Assembly: GCA_963715825.1 (NCBI GenBank)
Contig: CAVQSI010000004.1
Span: forward strand, 62,001 to 126,000
Source: Sva-07 sp963715825
GTDB lineage: Bacteria; Actinomycetota; Acidimicrobiia; Acidimicrobiales; Ilumatobacteraceae
Reading direction: 5' to 3'
DNA: 64,000 nucleotides
Part shown: positions 16,357-25,457 of the stretch, one piece after another
How positions within the stretch are numbered: position 1 is the first letter of the stretch
Layout of the letters: every line of letters starts with the position of its first letter
Notes under the pieces: model-generated
What the model was told of the DNA's origin: nothing
Databases searched by the model: none
The model's input: only the letters and a program-made list of their open reading frames with translations
Position numbers and translations under genes: made by a program

Positions 16357-17367
16357 GTGAACGAGGTCGACGATGCAGCTCGCAAGCGGGTCATCCATCG
16401 TCAAGCGGCCTCGATCGTCGCCGCGGTCGCGCCGTTCGGGATCGTGTTCGGAGCCGGCGCGGCAACCGCCGGGCTCTCGCTCGTGCAGGCGATGGGCTTC
16501 TCGCTGTTCGTGTTCGGCGGGAGTTCGCAGTTCGCCGCCGTCGAGATCCTGGGTGACGGCGGCTCGGTCGCCTCCGCAGCGATCGCCGGCCTGCTCCTGA
16601 ACGTGCGGTCGCTGGCGTTCGGGGTGATCATGGCGCCGGCGCTCGTCGGGACGTGGTGGCAACGCGCCGCCATGTCACAGCTGATGATCGACGAGTCGAC
16701 CGCCGTCGGCGCTGCCCAGCACGAGCGACGTTGGCGGCGCTACGGCTACCTCGTGGCGGGCATCGGCGTGTTCGTGGTGTGGAACCTGATGACCGTCCTC
16801 GGCTACATCGCGTTCGCCGGTGCCGGCGACGTGATCACGGAACTCGGCCTCGACGCAGCCGGACCCGCCGCTTTCCTCGCGCTGCTGTGGCCCCGCCTCT
16901 CGTCCACGCCACAACGGCGCACAGCGATCGCCGGAGCCCTCATCGCGTTGGTCCTGATCCCGTTCGCTCCGCCCAGGCGTTCCGATCCTTGCCTCGATGC
17001 TCGGCGTCGCGGCCGCCAGGGTCGGGTCGCGAACGCGCCCCGAGGCGGAGACGTCGTCGTGAGCGACGCAACCGTCGTGCTGATCGTGATGACCATCGGA
17101 ACCTTCGCGTTGAAGTCCGCGGGCCCGCTCGTGCTCGGCGACCGTTCGTTGCCGATTCGTGTGCAGCAGGTGGTCGACCTGCTGCCGGCGGCGCTGCTCG
17201 CTGCGCTCACGATCGTGTCGACCGTGGGCGACGGCCGAGCGATCGTGATCGACGCCCGACTGGTCGGTCTCGTCGTCGCCGGCCTTGCCCTGTGGCGCAA
17301 GCTGCCGTTCGTCGTCGTGGTCATCGTGGCGTCGGCCGCCACGGCGCTCACACGCTTGATCTCGTGA
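16357..17367 (+). CDS. azlC: AzlC permease joined in frame to AzlD by an apparent +1 frameshift
   Basis: AzlC (residues 1 to ~207) is the large subunit of a branched-chain amino acid exporter: AVAPFGIVFGAGAATAGL, GGSSQFAAVEIL and WNLMTVLGYIAF are typical. At position 16975 one extra A (CCGCCCAGGCG) shifts the frame. Without it AzlC would end PGVPILASMLGV...ETSS with a stop at 17060-17062 that overlaps the azlD start by 4 bp. With it, translation gives ~27 unrelated residues and then reads straight into azlD. The GTG start at 16357 follows no strong ribosome-binding site. Most likely a sequencing insertion; a real fusion is possible. Confidence 0.75.
   Translation: MNEVDDAARKRVIHRQAASIVAAVAPFGIVFGAGAATAGLSLVQAMGFSLFVFGGSSQFAAVEILGDGGSVASAAIAGLLLNVRSLAFGVIMAPALVGTWWQRAAMSQLMIDESTAVGAAQHERRWRRYGYLVAGIGVFVVWNLMTVLGYIAFAGAGDVITELGLDAAGPAAFLALLWPRLSSTPQRRTAIAGALIALVLIPFAPPRRSDPCLDARRRGRQGRVANAPRGGDVVVSDATVVLIVMTIGTFALKSAGPLVLGDRSLPIRVQQVVDLLPAALLAALTIVSTVGDGRAIVIDARLVGLVVAGLALWRKLPFVVVVIVASAATALTRLIS
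17059..17367 (+). CDS. azlD: AzlD family branched-chain amino acid export subunit
   Basis: A 102-residue small membrane protein, normal AzlD length, with four hydrophobic segments. It opens MSDATVVLIVMTIGTFALKSAGPLV and contains QQVVDLLPAALLAAL. It pairs with AzlC. The GTG start overlaps the expected azlC stop by 4 bp. In the given sequence its frame is continuous with azlC because of the extra base at 16975. Confidence 0.8.
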   Translation: MSDATVVLIVMTIGTFALKSAGPLVLGDRSLPIRVQQVVDLLPAALLAALTIVSTVGDGRAIVIDARLVGLVVAGLALWRKLPFVVVVIVASAATALTRLIS

Positions 17368-17394
17368 CGCTCGGCTGGGACTACAGTTCGCGCC

Positions 17395-18066
17395 ATGTTT
17401 GGTCCCGACATCGATCTGATGCCCGACGAGAAGATGATCCTCGCGTCGAACCCCCACTGGTTCTACTTCTGGAAGCAGGTTGCGGCGGGCGTGGGCCTGC
17501 TCCTGCTGTTGTTGCTGCTGTGGACGGTCGACGCCGACTGGGCAAGTACCGCCATTGGCTGGATCACGCTCGTGGCATTCATCATCTTGATCGTCGACAC
17601 GATCTACGAGTTCGTGCAGTGGCAGACCACACGGTTCGCGATCACCGATCAACGCGTTGCCTACCAGAGCGGCATCTTCCGGCGCCGCGGTGTGTCGATC
17701 CCGTTGAACCGCATCAACAACGTCAACTTCGAGCAGTCGTTCATCGCCCGGATGCTCAACAACGGCGTCGTCACCATCGAATCGGCCGGCCAGACGGGCG
17801 ACTCGGTCTTCGAGAACATCCCGGACCCCGAACACGTCCGAGCTCTGATCTTCGCCGGCGTCGAGGCCGACGAACAGGCCGACTCCGATCGCGACGCTGC
17901 CGCCCTCGCCAAGGCGATGCGAGAGCAGCAGCCACCGGCACCCTCGGCGCCCGCTGCGCCGTCAGCGACCGACCGTCTCGCCGCGCTCGACGACCTCAAG
18001 GCCCAAGGACTCGTCGACGACGCCGAGTACGCCGCGAAGCGCAAACAGATCCTCGACGAGCTCTGA
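17395..18066 (+). CDS. bacterial PH-domain membrane protein with C-terminal SHOCT motif
   Basis: A 223-residue protein. Two membrane segments (about 26-43 and 50-68) precede a bPH/DUF304 domain (about 75-165; TTRFAITDQRVAYQSGIF, SIPLNRINNVNFEQS). A Gln/Pro/Ala linker follows, then a SHOCT motif at the C-terminus (LDDLKAQGLVDDAEYAAKR). Such proteins are common in Actinobacteria; their role in the envelope is unknown. Its TGA stop is the first codon of a palindromic repeat at 18064. Confidence 0.8.
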   Translation: MFGPDIDLMPDEKMILASNPHWFYFWKQVAAGVGLLLLLLLLWTVDADWASTAIGWITLVAFIILIVDTIYEFVQWQTTRFAITDQRVAYQSGIFRRRGVSIPLNRINNVNFEQSFIARMLNNGVVTIESAGQTGDSVFENIPDPEHVRALIFAGVEADEQADSDRDAAALAKAMREQQPPAPSAPAAPSATDRLAALDDLKAQGLVDDAEYAAKRKQILDEL

Positions 18067-18097
18067 TCACGTCAGGGGTCGGACCCCAGGTGACATC
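18064..18097. repeat. GGGGTC-G-GACCCC palindrome, family B copy 1
   Basis: TGATCACGTCA precedes the perfect inverted repeat GGGGTC G GACCCC (18075-18087), and AGGTGACATC follows. The opening TGATCA supplies the stop codons of both convergent genes: TGA for the bPH protein and, on the other strand, the expected stop of the aminotransferase. Near-identical to 38292-38326. Confidence 0.7.
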
Positions 18098-19387
18098 GCT
18101 GCCCACCGGTCGACGAACGCAACGAAGGCGTCCACGTCGTCGTCGGTGATCTCGATCGACAGGGCGATGAAGCCTCGTCGGGCGATGTAGAAGCCGGCGT
18201 CGAGCGCGTCGAAGAACAGCAACTCCTTCCACCGATCGTCCGCAGCGCGGAGATCCGTCGGTCGAGGTGACCGGACCCGCGGTGCCGTGCACGTTCATCA
18301 GCGATCCCGAGCCGGTCACACACATCGGCAGACCGTGGCGGTCGAACACCTCGTTCAACTCCGTCCGCAGCCGTTCGCCTCGAGCGTTCGTCGCCGCCAG
18401 CACGTCGGGCGTGAGGACCTCGGTGAGGGTGGCAACGCCGGCGGCCATCGACACCACGTTGTTGTTGAACGTCCCGGCGTGGCCGAGTTGCCCGCCCGCA
18501 CTCGCGTCGAAGGCGACCATCAGTTCACGTCGGCCACCGAACGCGCCGAACGTGAAGCCGCCGGCGAGGTACTTCCCGAGGGTGGTGAGATCAGGGGTGA
18601 TCCCGAGCGCGTCCTGAGCACCTCCGGGCCCGAGCCGTGACGTCATCACCTCGTCGAAGATCAAGATGGCGCCGACCTCGTCGCAGTGCCGGCGCAGCGA
18701 CCGAAGGAAGTCCGGATCGCCAGGGATGCAGCCGGCCGAACCCTGCAGCGGCTCGACGAGCACGGCCGCGATCGAGTCGCCCTGCTCCGCGAACACCGTC
18801 TCGACTGCGTCGACGTCGTTGTAGGTCGACACGATCCAGTCGTGTGGCACGTTCACGTCGCGGTGCCCGGCGAAGGTGATCACACCACCGTGGTAGCCGC
18901 CGTCGAACACGAGCACGCAACTCCTGCTGGTGTGGTTGGTGGCCAGCGCGAGCGCCATCAGGTTCGCCTCGGTGCCCGAGTTGGTGAAGCGCACCTGCTC
19001 GATCGACGGGAATCGACCGGCGATCAACTCGGCGAGTCGGACCTCGTTCGGATGGACCGCGCCGAGCGCCCATCCCCCGTCGATCGCCTCGTGCGCTGCC
19101 GCACGAACGGGCTCGGGTGAATGGCCGAGCAGGCCGGCGGTGTAGTTGCCGAGCAGGTCGACGTAGCGATGGTCGTCGACGTCGACGAGATGCCGGCCCT
19201 CCGCCGACGCCACCCGGAACGGGAACGGATCGAAGTGCAGCACCGACCGTGTGTTGCCGCCGGGCAGGACCTCGGCAGCCCGTTGCGCCCACGCCGCGCT
19301 GGTCGGGTTGGCGTCGACGTAGCGCTGCCGGGCGTCGACCAGTACCGAGTCGAGCGTGTCGGTCGACGGTCGATCCGTTGTGGTCAT
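18067..19387 (-). pseudogene. class III aminotransferase (glutamate-1-semialdehyde aminomutase-like), frameshifted
   Basis: PLP enzyme related to glutamate-1-semialdehyde aminomutase and other class III aminotransferases: EVLPGGNTRSVLHFDPFP, RFTNSGTEANLMALALA, GGYHGGVITF, LIFDEVMTSRLG and LTTLGKYLAGGFTFGAFGG with the PLP Lys. The sequence is intact to about residue 377, where one extra G near 18256 breaks the frame. In the other frame the missing end is still present (DDRWKELLFFDALDAGFYIARR), with a stop at 18067. Restored length is 439 residues. The dioxygenase and deacylase upstream read the same way. Confidence 0.75.
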
Positions 19388-19463
19388 CGCTCCATCATCG
19401 CTCCATCATCGTTGGTTCGCCGGGCGCTGTCACGAGGTCGAGCCGGCGCGTGTACCGACGCCG

Positions 19464-20519
19464 TCAGGCACGGGTGCGGCGCGATCCCCAGTGGCCCATC
19501 GCGCCGGCGCGTTGGAACCGGGCGGGGCGGTCGTCGGGGCCCAGGATGTCGGTCGCCAACCAGAGGCGCTTCAGCCATCGGACCCGACCGGAGTCGGCGT
19601 CGTCGACGTATCGGCGTCGGCCGTGCAGCACGTGGTAGTTGTTGACGAACTGGATGTCACCGGGTCGCAACGCCATCTCGACCTGGTTGTCCGCGTCGTT
19701 GATCAGCGCGTCGTAGGCGTCCATCGCCTCGATCTGGAGGGCGGTCAGTCGCGGCGCCTCGGCGTGTCGCTGAGACGCCTCGATGAACGGTCGGATGTAC
19801 CGCACGAAGAGTCGGTCGCCGGTCGGCCCGGTGTGGCGGGTGAACGCCGGAACCGAATAGAACGGTTGGCCGCCGTCGCGTTGCTCGCCGCGGAAGTCGT
19901 ACGGGAGCGGCTCGTAGAGCGCAGCGGCCAGATCCGGCCGCGTGCGCACGAGCGCGTTGTAGGCACCGACCGCGTTCGCGACGAGGCTCTCGCCGCCGCT
20001 GACGCCGCTGTCGATGCACAGCAGCCCGACGAGGTCGGAGCCGTCGCTGTGGAACCCGAGCGGGTGGCCGCCGATCTCGTTGCCGCGCGCCGTGGGATCG
20101 TCGGGCGCCTTGCCCTGGTCCTTCACGTCGCCGAGCAGGTGCCCTTTCGCGTTCTGGGGCCACGGCTCGCCGAGGTGCATCCCGATGCCCCAGTAGATCC
20201 ACGACGCGTCCTCGGCCCCGAGTCGTTCGACGTCGAGCGCCGCGATCCGTGCGAACCCGCGACCGTCGACGAGTTCGTTGGCCATTGCCGCCAGCAGCGG
20301 TCCGAGGGTCGGGAGCGGGAAGTCATCAGCGGTGACGTCGAGGACGTCATCGGTCGTCGAGCGGGCACGCGCCAGCGCATCGTCGAGTTCGGCGTGGTGG
20401 GCGTCGGTGAGCCGCAGCGTCCAGTCGTCGGGGTTGCCGATGTGTGCCGCAGTCCAGTTGGCGTGGGTCTCGAGTTCGACGACGTCGTCCAGTGGCGTCG
20501 GCGTGTCGGTCGTGGTCAT
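19464..20519 (-). CDS. TauD/TfdA-type Fe(II)/2-oxoglutarate dioxygenase
   Basis: A 351-residue enzyme. The metal triad is formed by HxD in LGFHSDGSD (His157, Asp159) and a distal His in NNYHVLHGRRRY near residue 302, with an Arg for 2-oxoglutarate in SGRVRWLKRLWL. It belongs to the broad TauD/gamma-butyrobetaine-hydroxylase-like group; the substrate is unknown. The start overlaps the stop of the D-aminoacylase gene by 4 bp (ATGA), which implies one transcript and linked chemistry, perhaps on N-acylated or D-amino acids. Confidence 0.8.
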   Translation of the reverse strand: MTTTDTPTPLDDVVELETHANWTAAHIGNPDDWTLRLTDAHHAELDDALARARSTTDDVLDVTADDFPLPTLGPLLAAMANELVDGRGFARIAALDVERLGAEDASWIYWGIGMHLGEPWPQNAKGHLLGDVKDQGKAPDDPTARGNEIGGHPLGFHSDGSDLVGLLCIDSGVSGGESLVANAVGAYNALVRTRPDLAAALYEPLPYDFRGEQRDGGQPFYSVPAFTRHTGPTGDRLFVRYIRPFIEASQRHAEAPRLTALQIEAMDAYDALINDADNQVEMALRPGDIQFVNNYHVLHGRRRYVDDADSGRVRWLKRLWLATDILGPDDRPARFQRAGAMGHWGSRRTRA

Positions 20520-22249
20520 CGTGATGCTCCTGCTGGTGCTGGTTGGGCGCCGCGTACGAGGCGGCCTGGCAGGGCGTCGGTGGCGACGCCGTCGTGATAG
20601 GTCTCGTGTCCGGCCACGATCGTGTGGCGCCAGCCGTCGGCGCGTTGCAGCAGTCGACGCCCGTTGGCCGGCAGATCGTGGACGATCTCGGGCTTGTGCA
20701 GCCGCAGTTTGTCGAAGTCGACCACGTTGAGATCGGCGCGGTAGCCGGGAGCGATCACGCCACGGTCGAGCAGCCCGACGGTGCGGGCGGTGTCGCGGCA
20801 GTGGCGTTGCACCAGGAATGGGAGGGGGATCCGGTCGTGGTCGCGGTCGCGTCCCCAGTAGGCGAGCAGCGTGGTCGGGAAGCTGCCGTCGCAGATCGTG
20901 CCGACGTGCGCGCCGCCGTCGGCGAGGCCGGGCACGGTGTGCGGATGCGTGAGCATCTCGTGGCAGCCGTCGAGGTTCCCGTCGACGTAGTTGAGGAAGG
21001 GGAGGTAGAGCAGGCCGTGGCCGTCGTCGGCGAGCATCGCATCGAGCGCAACCTCCTCGGCGCTTCGACCGGCGCGGGCCGCCACGGCCTGGATCGACGT
21101 GTCGAGCGACGGCTCGTAGTCGGGTTCGTCGGCCATCTCGAACAGCAGGTCGAACCGGCCGATCAGGTTCCCGCCGAGCTTGCTGCGTGAACGCTCCGCA
21201 GCTTCTGCGAGGAGCCGCTCGCGGAACGCAGGATCGCGCAACGCCGCCACCCGTTCGGCCAATGACCGATCGGCGATCTCGCGGTACACCGGGTTGGTGA
21301 GGAACGGGTTGAGCGTGCACTCCAACCCGAGGATCAGGCCGACCGCCCGCGGCGCGACCTGGCCGGTCATCGTCAGGCCGTCGGCGTTGGCGGCGGTGAG
21401 GTGGTCGAGCAGGCCACGGAACGCATCGGGCACCATCGGGTTCCGTGCGATCGAGATCGACATCGGCCGCCCCGACGTGGCGACCATCTCGCGCAGCATC
21501 GCGAACTCGCCGTCCTGGTCGAGGAAGTCGGACACCACCTGGAGCACTCCGGTGCCGGTGGCGCCGACGCCCTGGGCGATCCCGATCAGCTCGTCGGGTG
21601 CTGCGGTCAGGGTGGGTGTGTAGGCGCCGGTCGAGGTCTTGTGGTTGCGGGTGCGGCTGGTGGTGAACCCGAGCGCTCCGGCCTCGATGCCTTCGCGGGC
21701 GAGTTCGGCCATCGCGGCGATGTCCTCGGGTGTGGCGTCTTCGTGGTGTGCGCCGCGCTCGCCCATCACGTTGAGGCGTAACGCACCGTGCGGCACCTGC
21801 ATGGCGACGTCGATGTCGTGGGCGATCGAGTCGACGGCATCGAGGAACTCACCGAACGAGTTCCAGTTCCACCGCAACCCCTCGTGGAGCGCGGCGCCCG
21901 GGATGTCCTCGACGCCTTCCATCAGCTCGATCAGCTTGTCGTGGTCGGCGTCGTGCACCGGAGCGAAACCGACGCCACAGTTCCCGGTGACCACGGTGGT
22001 CACACCGTGCCACGACGATGGCTGCAGGCGTTGGTCCCAGGTGGCCTGGCCGTCGTAGTGCGAGTGGATGTCGACGATGCCAGGGATGACGAGCGCACCG
22101 TCGGCGTCGATGTCGCGATCCGAGCTGCCGTCGATCGCCCCCACGTCTGCGATCACGCCGCCACGAACGGCCACATCGGCGGTACGAGCTTCGGCGCCGG
22201 TGCCGTCGATGACAGCACCACCCCGGATGATCAGGTCGTAGTCAGCCAT
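20516..22249 (-). CDS. N-acyl-D-amino-acid deacylase family amidohydrolase
   Basis: A 577-residue metal-dependent hydrolase of the D-aminoacylase (amidohydrolase 3) family. The N-terminal beta sandwich opens DYDLIIRGGAVIDGTG. The metal motif VDIHSHYDGQ lies at residues 59-68, with TTVVTGNCGVGFAP, and the C-terminal GVIAPGYRADLNVVDFD is typical. It should cleave N-acyl groups from D-amino acids or related amides. ATG at 22249. Longer extensions are antisense to the DUF389 gene. First gene of a pair with the TauD-type dioxygenase. Confidence 0.85.
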   Translation of the reverse strand: MADYDLIIRGGAVIDGTGAEARTADVAVRGGVIADVGAIDGSSDRDIDADGALVIPGIVDIHSHYDGQATWDQRLQPSSWHGVTTVVTGNCGVGFAPVHDADHDKLIELMEGVEDIPGAALHEGLRWNWNSFGEFLDAVDSIAHDIDVAMQVPHGALRLNVMGERGAHHEDATPEDIAAMAELAREGIEAGALGFTTSRTRNHKTSTGAYTPTLTAAPDELIGIAQGVGATGTGVLQVVSDFLDQDGEFAMLREMVATSGRPMSISIARNPMVPDAFRGLLDHLTAANADGLTMTGQVAPRAVGLILGLECTLNPFLTNPVYREIADRSLAERVAALRDPAFRERLLAEAAERSRSKLGGNLIGRFDLLFEMADEPDYEPSLDTSIQAVAARAGRSAEEVALDAMLADDGHGLLYLPFLNYVDGNLDGCHEMLTHPHTVPGLADGGAHVGTICDGSFPTTLLAYWGRDRDHDRIPLPFLVQRHCRDTARTVGLLDRGVIAPGYRADLNVVDFDKLRLHKPEIVHDLPANGRRLLQRADGWRHTIVAGHETYHDGVATDALPGRLVRGAQPAPAGASR

Positions 22250-22351
22250 GGACCAGTCTCGCGCCCGGTGCCCGCCCATCGAGACCCGGACGTGCACGAC
22301 GTGTCGGACGGCATCGTGTACCTCTCCGCTCGGGGTCTCTAGGATCGCCAC

Positions 22352-24007
22352 GTGGTGCACCCTCGGGGCTTCTCCGGCCCGACCGGTTTCGAAGGCGCTG
22401 GAATGGAGCCCGACGAACCTTCCGTCGCTTCCGATGCGTCCGACGACCCGAGTCTCGGCGTCCATCGACGAAACACCCGGACGTGGTGGCATCGTCACCT
22501 GACGTCGGAGGAACGCCAGCGTGTGATGGCGGAACTGGCGATCAAACGTCAGGAACACTGGGCCTTCCGGTTCACCGTGATGACCACGCTGTCGGTGATC
22601 GTCGCTGTCATGGGGTTGTCGGCGGACTCGGCGGCGGTGGTCATCGGCGCCATGCTGCTCGCGCCGCTCATGCAGCCGGTGTTGGGAACTGCGGCGTGTA
22701 TCGCCATGGCGTTGTTCCGCAAGTCGCTGCGATCGCTCGTCGTCGTGGTCCTGGCCACCCTGTGGGGCATCGTGCTGTCGTACATCCTCGCTGCGTTGTT
22801 CGTGAACGGCGAACTCCCGAACGAGGTGACCAGTCGGACCGCGCCGGACATCCGCGACCTCGTCGTGGCCCTTGCGGCCGGCACGGCCGGCGCCTACGCA
22901 ACGGTCCGGAAGGACGCATCGGCGTCGCTTCCGGGCGTGGCGGTCGCCGTTGCGCTGGTTCCGCCGTTGGGTGCGGTCGGCATCTCGCTCGAGGCCGGCA
23001 ATTCGACCTTCGCATGGGGGGCGATGCTGCTGTACACCACCAACCTGTTTGCCATCGTGCTCGCCGGAGTGGTGGTGTTCGTGGTCACCGGCTTCGTCCC
23101 GCCGCGTCGACTGGCCAACACGTTCCGGCGGACCGCGGTGGTGTCCGCCGTCGTCGGTGTCGTGGTCGTCGCCATCGCCCTGCCGCTCTACAGCGCCTCG
23201 ACGGCGGCGGTCGAGCGTTCGCAACGCGAGGTCGACGCCCTCGAGATCGTGTCCGACTGGCTCGGCCCCACCGACCGACGCTCGGCGCCGACGGTGACCT
23301 TCGACGACCAGCGCATCACGGTGGCGGTGCGCAGCTTCGACACGCCCCCCGACCCCGACCCGTTGATCGCCTCGCTGCTCACGACGTTCGGCACCGACCG
23401 GGTGGTCTCGATCGAATGGGACCGTGTCGATCAGGCCACGACCACCACGACGACACCGCCGACCACCACGATCGTCACCGATGAGGAACGGCTCGCCACC
23501 GCGGTCGAGGACATCATCGATCGGTGGCTGGCCGACCTCGGCGCCGACGCCGGTGGTCGACGTGACGCGCTGTCGATCAGCGACAACGTCGTCCGACTCG
23601 ACGCCAGCGGCACGATCGACGCGCCGCCGCTCGCGTCGCTCACGGCACTGCTCGACACGGAACTCGAACGGACGCTCGAAGTTCAGATGACGTGGTTGAA
23701 GCGCGAGAACGTGTCCGACGCCGAGCCGACACCGACACCTGATCAGCTGCTCGCCGAACGCATCGGGGCACTCGCACGTGAGTGGGCCGCTCCGCAGGGC
23801 GTGGCGGTGCTGTCGACCACCTTCGACGGCGTCGACGCCCTGATCGAGATCGCCGGACCGAACGAGCCCGATGCCTCGGTCCTCGTGGCCGACATCACGG
23901 CGCTGCTCGACGCCGACGACCGCGTGACGGTGCTGTTCATCGAGCGGCGTGACATCACCACCACGACCACGACGACGACGACCACCACAACCACCGTCGC
24001 TCCCTGA
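22352..24007 (+). CDS. DUF389 membrane protein with polythreonine linkers
   Basis: Up to 551 residues. DUF389 spans about residues 55-270 with six hydrophobic segments (TVMTTLSVIVAVMGLSADS, VIGAMLLAPLMQPVLG, VALVPPLGAVGISL). The remainder is soluble, with two similar alpha/beta-like domains (about 290-360 and 385-530) separated and ended by Thr runs (TTTTTTPPTTTIV; a final ten-Thr run then VAP). The function of DUF389 is unknown. The start is uncertain: GTG 22352 or ATG 22403, the latter just before an acidic N-terminus. Confidence 0.75.
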   Translation: MVHPRGFSGPTGFEGAGMEPDEPSVASDASDDPSLGVHRRNTRTWWHRHLTSEERQRVMAELAIKRQEHWAFRFTVMTTLSVIVAVMGLSADSAAVVIGAMLLAPLMQPVLGTAACIAMALFRKSLRSLVVVVLATLWGIVLSYILAALFVNGELPNEVTSRTAPDIRDLVVALAAGTAGAYATVRKDASASLPGVAVAVALVPPLGAVGISLEAGNSTFAWGAMLLYTTNLFAIVLAGVVVFVVTGFVPPRRLANTFRRTAVVSAVVGVVVVAIALPLYSASTAAVERSQREVDALEIVSDWLGPTDRRSAPTVTFDDQRITVAVRSFDTPPDPDPLIASLLTTFGTDRVVSIEWDRVDQATTTTTTPPTTTIVTDEERLATAVEDIIDRWLADLGADAGGRRDALSISDNVVRLDASGTIDAPPLASLTALLDTELERTLEVQMTWLKRENVSDAEPTPTPDQLLAERIGALAREWAAPQGVAVLSTTFDGVDALIEIAGPNEPDASVLVADITALLDADDRVTVLFIERRDITTTTTTTTTTTTTVAP

Positions 24008-24086
24008 CGCTCCCGGACGCTCCCGGGTTCGGCCCACGGCGTCTGCGCGCGTACGGTCGGCTCGTTCGTACGACCGAGGAGAGGAC

Positions 24087-25379
24087 ATGACCGAAACACG
24101 TCAGGAACGCGAGATGCCGCCCGGCATCGGACTGCCGGCCGACGACGACATCTTCACCGACAACGTCCGCTTCGGCGACATCGACGCGTGGAACCGCACC
24201 GCGCTGCGGATCCACGAGGACCACGGCGGCTTCCACCGCATCCAACGCGAGGGGTTCCCGCCGATCCTCGCGGTGCTCGACCACGCATCCGTGCTCGAGG
24301 TCGAGCGTCAGCCGGAGCTGTTCACGAACGGCCCGGCCCCGGTACTCACGACGCAAGAAGCGTTGGACAACCCACCGCCGGTGGAACTCAAGACCCTGAT
24401 CCACATGGACGGTGACGAACACACCGCCTACCGCAAGCTCGGCCTGCCGCAGTTCAAGCCGGCCAGCCTCGGCCTGCTCCAGGGTCGCCTCGACGAACTG
24501 AGCGAACGGGCTGCCGCCACGATGCGAGCGGCCGGCGGCGAACTCGATTTCTCGACCGACGTCGCACTGCCCTATCCGCTGCACGTGATCCTGAAGATCC
24601 TCGGCCTGCCCGAGGACGACTATCCGCGCATGCTGCAGCTCACCCAGCAGCTCTTCGGTGGCGAGGACCCCGACCTCCAGCGCGAGGAGCTGAGCCCTGA
24701 AGCCATCGGCGCGATCCTGATGGACTTCATGACGTACTTCTCGGGAATCACCGTCGACCGGCGCGCCAACCCCACCGATGACCTGGCATCGCTGATCGCC
24801 AACGGCCGCCTCGGCGACGGTCCCGACGCACCTCCACTCGGCGACCTCGAGACGATCGGCTACTACATCATCGTCGCAACGGCGGGACACGACACCACGT
24901 CCAGCGCCATGGCCGGCGGATTTCGCGCGTTGGTCGAGCATCCCGACCAGCTCCGGCTCCTGCAGGAGCGTCCCGAGCTGATGAACAACGCCATCGAGGA
25001 GATGCTGCGCTGGACCGCCCCGGTGCGTCACTTCATGCGGTGTGCCACCGCCGACACCGAACTCGGTGGCCATGCGATCGCGAAGGGAGAGTTCGTCTAC
25101 CTGTCCTACAAGGGGGCGAACCTCGACCCGTTGGTGTTCGACGATCCGTTGCGGTTCGACATCGAACGGTCCAATGCCGACCGGCAGGTGTCGTTCGGTT
25201 TCGGCAAGCACTTCTGCATGGGAGCGCAGCTCGCCCGCATGGAGCTGCGCTCGCTGTTCAACCGGCTGGTCCCGATCATCGAGTCGGTCGAGCTCGCAGG
25301 CGACGCGACCATGTCGCAGACCACCTTCGTCGGCGGCCCCAAAGCCCTCCCGATCCGCTACACGCTCCGCGACGCCTGA
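24087..25379 (+). CDS. cytochrome P450
   Basis: A 430-residue soluble bacterial P450. The I-helix oxygen-activation motif is ATAGHDTTSS, the K-helix ExxR is in IEEMLRWTAPVRHF, and the heme-binding loop is FGFGKHFCMGAQLAR with the axial Cys near residue 377. It resembles the CYP families that hydroxylate steroid or terpenoid substrates in Actinobacteria; the substrate is unknown, and no ferredoxin or reductase gene is adjacent. ATG at 24087 with GAGGAGAGG just upstream. Confidence 0.93.
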   Translation: MTETRQEREMPPGIGLPADDDIFTDNVRFGDIDAWNRTALRIHEDHGGFHRIQREGFPPILAVLDHASVLEVERQPELFTNGPAPVLTTQEALDNPPPVELKTLIHMDGDEHTAYRKLGLPQFKPASLGLLQGRLDELSERAAATMRAAGGELDFSTDVALPYPLHVILKILGLPEDDYPRMLQLTQQLFGGEDPDLQREELSPEAIGAILMDFMTYFSGITVDRRANPTDDLASLIANGRLGDGPDAPPLGDLETIGYYIIVATAGHDTTSSAMAGGFRALVEHPDQLRLLQERPELMNNAIEEMLRWTAPVRHFMRCATADTELGGHAIAKGEFVYLSYKGANLDPLVFDDPLRFDIERSNADRQVSFGFGKHFCMGAQLARMELRSLFNRLVPIIESVELAGDATMSQTTFVGGPKALPIRYTLRDA

Positions 25380-25406
25380 GCGTCACATCTGGAGTGAGAC
25401 ACCAGG
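25377..25406. repeat. possible degenerate family B palindrome at the P450 stop
   Basis: Begins with the TGA stop of the P450 gene and continues GCGTCACATC, then CTGGAGTGAGACACCAG, an imperfect match to the TGGGGTCAGACCCCA core of the copies at 18064 and 38292. Similarity is weak on its own; position at a stop codon is the supporting point. Confidence 0.35.
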
Positions 25407-25457
25407 CCGCGGCGAGGTCGCAAACGACGAACTCGTTGCCGGAGCCTTCGACGCCGG

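Noticed and set aside
16357..17367. Programmed frameshifting between azlC and azlD
   Set aside because: No slippery heptamer or prfB-like signal is visible at 16975; a single inserted base is simpler.
23955..24000. Repeat of ACC/ACG triplets at the end of the DUF389 gene
   Set aside because: Explained by the polythreonine C-terminus; not treated as a separate repeat element.
22250..24088. N-terminal extension of the D-aminoacylase frame to 1190 residues
   Set aside because: The extra part is antisense to the DUF389 gene; MADYDLIIRGG at 22249 is the natural start.
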